Shown here: one piece after another, positions 61,185 to 64,000 of the stretch | Layout: each line of letters starts with the position of its first letter | Position numbering within the stretch: position 1 is the stretch's first letter | Source: an uncultured Lachnospiraceae bacterium | Lineage (GTDB): Bacteria; Bacillota; Clostridia; Lachnospirales; Lachnospiraceae | DNA: 64,000 nucleotides | Assembly: GCA_910587715.1 (NCBI GenBank) | Contig: CAJUMV010000001.1 | Location: 1-64,000 of the forward strand | Reading direction: 5' to 3' | Made by a program: the position numbers and the translations under genes | The notes under the pieces: generated by a model | The model's database searches: none | What the model was told of the DNA's origin: nothing | Seen by the model: only the letters and a program-made list of their open reading frames with translations

Positions 61185-63088
61185 TGAGACAGGATAAGAA
61201 ACAGGGTTACAGAAACTGCATACTGACGTTTGCCGTCATGGGAACAAGCGCGCTCCTGATGGGCATTTTCTTTGATTTTTACTTTGACCTGAACGACGAT
61301 ACCATGATGCGGGATATTATGTCCGGCGTTTACAGTGGTACGCCGGATGGATATAATATGCAGACACTCTATCCGCTGGGAGCGCTGCTTGCGCTGTGCT
61401 ATCGGATGTGCGGCTCCTTCCCGTGGTACGGGGCTTTCCTGTTTCTGTGCCAGTTCGGCTGTTTTTTTCTGGTGGGCGTCAGGCTGTGTACGTTGGCAGA
61501 TGGGTTTTGCGTGTGGAAGCAGATGCGTACGGGAGATGACGGAGTTGGCATATGGGACAGAGCAGGAAAGGCACGACGCTTTGCAGGCAAATTACTCTGC
61601 CTTTTGATAGTGGTGGTTTTCCAGTGGGGCATATGGCTGTCCCATATGGTTCATGTCCAATATACAATAACATGCGGTATGCTTGTGGGCGCGGCTGTCT
61701 TTCTTTTTTTGACGATTCCGGGGATTGTGTTTCGAAAAGAGGGGTCTGAGACTCCTTCCGCGAAGGCATTTCTCCTCAAAAGCCTGCCGTCTCTTTTTTT
61801 ATTTTTGCTGGCGTTTCACCTTCGCTCGGAGATGGCGCTTCTTACCCTGCCTTTTCTGGGGCTTGCGGGGTTTTTTTGCTGGTGGGCTGACAGACCGTTT
61901 TTTACGAAAGAAAACTGGTGTAAATACGGCGGACTGCTCTTGCTTCTCTTTGCAGGCATGGGTCTTTCCATAGGGGCGGACAGTCTTGCTTATGGCGGAG
62001 AATGGAAAGAGTTTCGACAGTTTTTTGACGACAGGACGACGATTTATGACTTTTATCCCGAAGTACTGCCAGAGGAATCTGCACTTGCTGATGTAGAGCT
62101 GGAACAGCTGGGCGTTTCTGTCGGTTCGCAGATTCTGCTGAGAAATTATAACTTTGGTCTAGACGGGAGAATTGACGCGCAGATGCTTGCGGATGTGGCG
62201 GCGTATGCGAAGGAGCATGTGGGCGGTGCGAGGGATTGGGGCGCGGTTTTTAGGGAAAAGCTGCGGCTGTACCGTTACAGAAGCTTTCACGGTGAGGATG
62301 CGCCTTATAATCTGCTGGTGATAGTAGGATATGCCACCAATATAATTGCGATTGTTATTTTATTAAGGAAAGAGATTTGTGTTTTGCTCGTGGCGATGGC
62401 ACAGCTTTTTTTACTTTTGTTTGTGAGGAGCGCTCTTTGGATGTTTGTTTTAGTGCGGGGGCGTGACCCGGAGCGGATTACGCATCCCCTCTATCTGGTG
62501 GAATTTTGTCTGCTGGCGGGAATGCTTTTGTGGCATCTGCGGCGCAGTGTGGCGGCGAAAAATATTGCGGCAGGTACAGTGGCGGTTCTTTTTCTCCTTT
62601 CCCTATGGGGACTGTGGAAGGGCTTCCCTGCGGTATGTGCCGATCAGATAAGGCGTCAGGAGGTCAACAGGGATTGGGAAGCGATAGACGCCTACTGCAA
62701 GGTGCATCCGGATACGTTCTATTTCGAAGATGTCTACTCTACGGTTGCTTTTTCGGATAAACTCTTTGCGTGCAGGGACAATGTGATTGCAAACTATGAC
62801 ATTGCAGGGGGCTGGATGTGCAAGAGTCCGCTGTACCGGAAAAAACTTGCGGCTTTTGGGATAGAGGAAGCGGCGGAGGCGCTTGTGGAGGGGAAAGCCG
62901 ATTTCATTATGTCGGACGAGGAGGAAGCGCTGCGGGGACTGATATGGATGGAAATTCCCTACGCGGAACATGATGTGGCTGTATATGTAGAAGAGTATGG
63001 CAGGATAGGGGACAGCTACGGCGTATATCAGGTGATTCCTGTTTCAGAGAGTGGACAGTTTCTGCGCGATAGGAAATGGGAGCAATAA
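61184..63088 (+). CDS. Polytopic membrane protein, GT-C-like, unknown
   Basis: A 634-residue protein with about 11 helices and a C-terminal outer domain (about 495-634). The first outer loop DFYFDLNDDTMMRDIMSGVYSGTPDGYNMQTLYPLG has a NDD motif placed like the GT-C metal site. I recognise the pattern as a type common in clostridial surface-sugar loci but not a named family. The ATG overlaps the previous stop, so it is coupled to the wecE-type gene and may handle the sugar that enzyme makes. Confidence 0.72.
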   Translation: MRQDKKQGYRNCILTFAVMGTSALLMGIFFDFYFDLNDDTMMRDIMSGVYSGTPDGYNMQTLYPLGALLALCYRMCGSFPWYGAFLFLCQFGCFFLVGVRLCTLADGFCVWKQMRTGDDGVGIWDRAGKARRFAGKLLCLLIVVVFQWGIWLSHMVHVQYTITCGMLVGAAVFLFLTIPGIVFRKEGSETPSAKAFLLKSLPSLFLFLLAFHLRSEMALLTLPFLGLAGFFCWWADRPFFTKENWCKYGGLLLLLFAGMGLSIGADSLAYGGEWKEFRQFFDDRTTIYDFYPEVLPEESALADVELEQLGVSVGSQILLRNYNFGLDGRIDAQMLADVAAYAKEHVGGARDWGAVFREKLRLYRYRSFHGEDAPYNLLVIVGYATNIIAIVILLRKEICVLLVAMAQLFLLLFVRSALWMFVLVRGRDPERITHPLYLVEFCLLAGMLLWHLRRSVAAKNIAAGTVAVLFLLSLWGLWKGFPAVCADQIRRQEVNRDWEAIDAYCKVHPDTFYFEDVYSTVAFSDKLFACRDNVIANYDIAGGWMCKSPLYRKKLAAFGIEEAAEALVEGKADFIMSDEEEALRGLIWMEIPYAEHDVAVYVEEYGRIGDSYGVYQVIPVSESGQFLRDRKWEQ

Positions 63089-63149
63089 GCGGAAACGGTG
63101 ATGTGACAGGTGGGAAAGATAAAGAGGAATGGCGTATGAGGAGAGGCGG

Positions 63150-63755
63150 ATGAGCACAGAGAAGGTGTTTTTGAGACCGATTACCGCGGCGGACACGGCG
63201 AAGGTCGTCACATGGCGGAACAAAGATTTTGTGCGGAGAAATTTTATTTACCAAAAGCTTTTCACGGAGGAAGGTCATATGGCATGGCTGCGGGAACAGG
63301 TGGAGCCGGGGCATGTGGCGCAGTTTATTATCTGTGTGGAGACAGATGGCGGTGCGGAAAAGACAGGCGCACAGAAGGAAACGGCAGAGTCGTCGCAGGC
63401 GGCAGTCCGGGAAATCGGCAGCGTATATCTGCGGGATATTGACAGGGAGAAGAAAAATGCGGAGTACGGCGTCTTTATCGGCGAGGAGGATACGCTGGGG
63501 CGCGGTTACGGTTCCCAGGCGGCAAAACTTATGCTGGCGTACGGATTTGAGACGCTTCATCTGGAAAAGATATTTCTGCGGGTCCTGGAGGACAATGTGG
63601 GAGCGAGGAAAAGTTATGAGAAAGCAGGCTTTCAAATGATGGAAAATAGACGGGAAACCGTTAGCTTGGAACAGGGAAAAAGGGACGTTATTTTTATGGA
63701 AGCAGAGCGTGGCGCGTGGGAGAGCGCGAAGCGTTCCGGAATGGAGAAAATATGA
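63150..63755 (+). CDS. GNAT acetyltransferase, candidate PseH
   Basis: A 201-residue GNAT of the RimJ/PseH type: VFLRPITAADTAKVVTWRNKDFVRRNFIY (the WRN start is typical of PseH and WecD-like sugar acetyltransferases), HMAWLREQV, the acetyl-CoA loop GRGYGSQAAKLML, and LRVLEDNVGARKSYEKAGF. A hydrophilic insert of about 20 residues (about 68-90) lies before IGSVYLRDID. It is the best candidate for pseudaminic acid step 3, acetylating the 4-amino group, which is missing from the main pse block; it may instead serve the wecE branch. AGGAGAGGCGG precedes the ATG. Confidence 0.78.
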   Translation: MSTEKVFLRPITAADTAKVVTWRNKDFVRRNFIYQKLFTEEGHMAWLREQVEPGHVAQFIICVETDGGAEKTGAQKETAESSQAAVREIGSVYLRDIDREKKNAEYGVFIGEEDTLGRGYGSQAAKLMLAYGFETLHLEKIFLRVLEDNVGARKSYEKAGFQMMENRRETVSLEQGKRDVIFMEAERGAWESAKRSGMEKI

Positions 63756-64000
63756 AGCAGTTGGTCAGTTTTGTGATTCCCTGCTACCGTTCGGAACAGA
63801 CCATTGGCAGAGTGGTAGAAGAGATTGACACGACGATGAGAGAATTATCCGGGTATGCGTATGAGATTGTGCTTGTCAATGACGCTTCACCGGACAATAC
63901 TTTTGATGTGATCCGCAGTCTGTGTACGGGGCGGAAGGATATTTGCGGTGTGAATCTGGCAAGAAACTTCGGACAGCACGCGGCGCTTATGGCGGGATTT
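63752..64000 (+). CDS. GT2 glycosyltransferase, cut by the window end
   Basis: The first 83 codons of a GT2 gene. VSFVIPCYRSEQTIGRVVEEID, IVLVNDASPDNTFDVI and LARNFGQHAALMAGF resemble ArnC/GtrB-like enzymes that load sugars on undecaprenyl phosphate. The ATG overlaps the previous stop by four bases (ATGA). The rest lies beyond the window. Confidence 0.88.
   Translation, partial: MKQLVSFVIPCYRSEQTIGRVVEEIDTTMRELSGYAYEIVLVNDASPDNTFDVIRSLCTGRKDICGVNLARNFGQHAALMAGF

Overview
The window looks like a chromosomal segment of a spore-forming, Gram-positive, gut-type Clostridium relative, most like Lachnospiraceae. Pointers are a lipoteichoic-acid-synthase-type enzyme, lipoprotein signal peptides, a BlaI/M56 pair, a Spo0A C-terminal-domain protein, strong AGGAGG-type ribosome binding sites and a base composition near balance. 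Genus cannot be read from the sequence.

Left part, 0.3-18.8 kb: mixed accessory and housekeeping genes. In order: an LtaS-like sulfatase-fold enzyme (minus strand); a ferredoxin-fused aldo/keto reductase; a hybrid histidine kinase, a sugar-binding lipoprotein and a GH36 alpha-galactosidase, which may form a sensing-and-use unit; a tRNA-Glu/tRNA-Cys operon; an AT-rich glycosyltransferase gene; an unknown minus-strand gene; a BlaI repressor with an M56 membrane peptidase behind two matching operators; a Panacea-type toxin-antitoxin candidate; a DUF3048 lipoprotein; and a TetR/MFS pair with three near-identical operators. Fourteen bases matching the end of the Nextera/Tn5 mosaic end lie at 10290-10303, between the tRNA terminator and the AT-rich gene. 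Gene order across that point may be an assembly artefact and should not be trusted.

Right part, 18.9-64 kb: one very large surface-glycan locus, almost all on the plus strand. It begins with nucleotide-sugar genes (rmlD, gmd, fcl), then an orphan Spo0A-C-like regulator with a 0A box, then the core assembly genes: bactoprenol-type GT2, a priming polyprenyl glycosyl-phosphotransferase, a Wzz-like protein, an EpsG/Wzy-like polymerase and many GT2/GT4 transferases. Several big polytopic GT-C-like proteins follow, with mtnA among them.

From 39.8 to 49.7 kb lie genes for CMP-pseudaminic acid: PseB, PseC, a PLP-aminotransferase/PseG fusion, PseF and PseI. A PseH candidate sits at 63.15 kb. An ATP-grasp enzyme and a GT52-like transferase follow PseI, then a PglK-like ABC flippase, GtrA and an acyltransferase. 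Further right are a DUF234-type ATPase behind five 14-bp palindromes at 15-bp period, a WecE-type transaminase, more GT-C-like proteins and a GT2 cut by the window end. Together the genes would make GDP-fucose, CMP-pseudaminic acid and probably a dTDP-4-amino sugar, build a lipid-linked glycan and export it to the surface. Whether it is capsule, wall polymer or flagellin glycan cannot be told, since no flagellin or S-layer gene is visible.

Most distinctive: the aminotransferase-PseG fusion, the palindrome array, the Panacea pair, the paired BlaI operators and the adapter-like junction.
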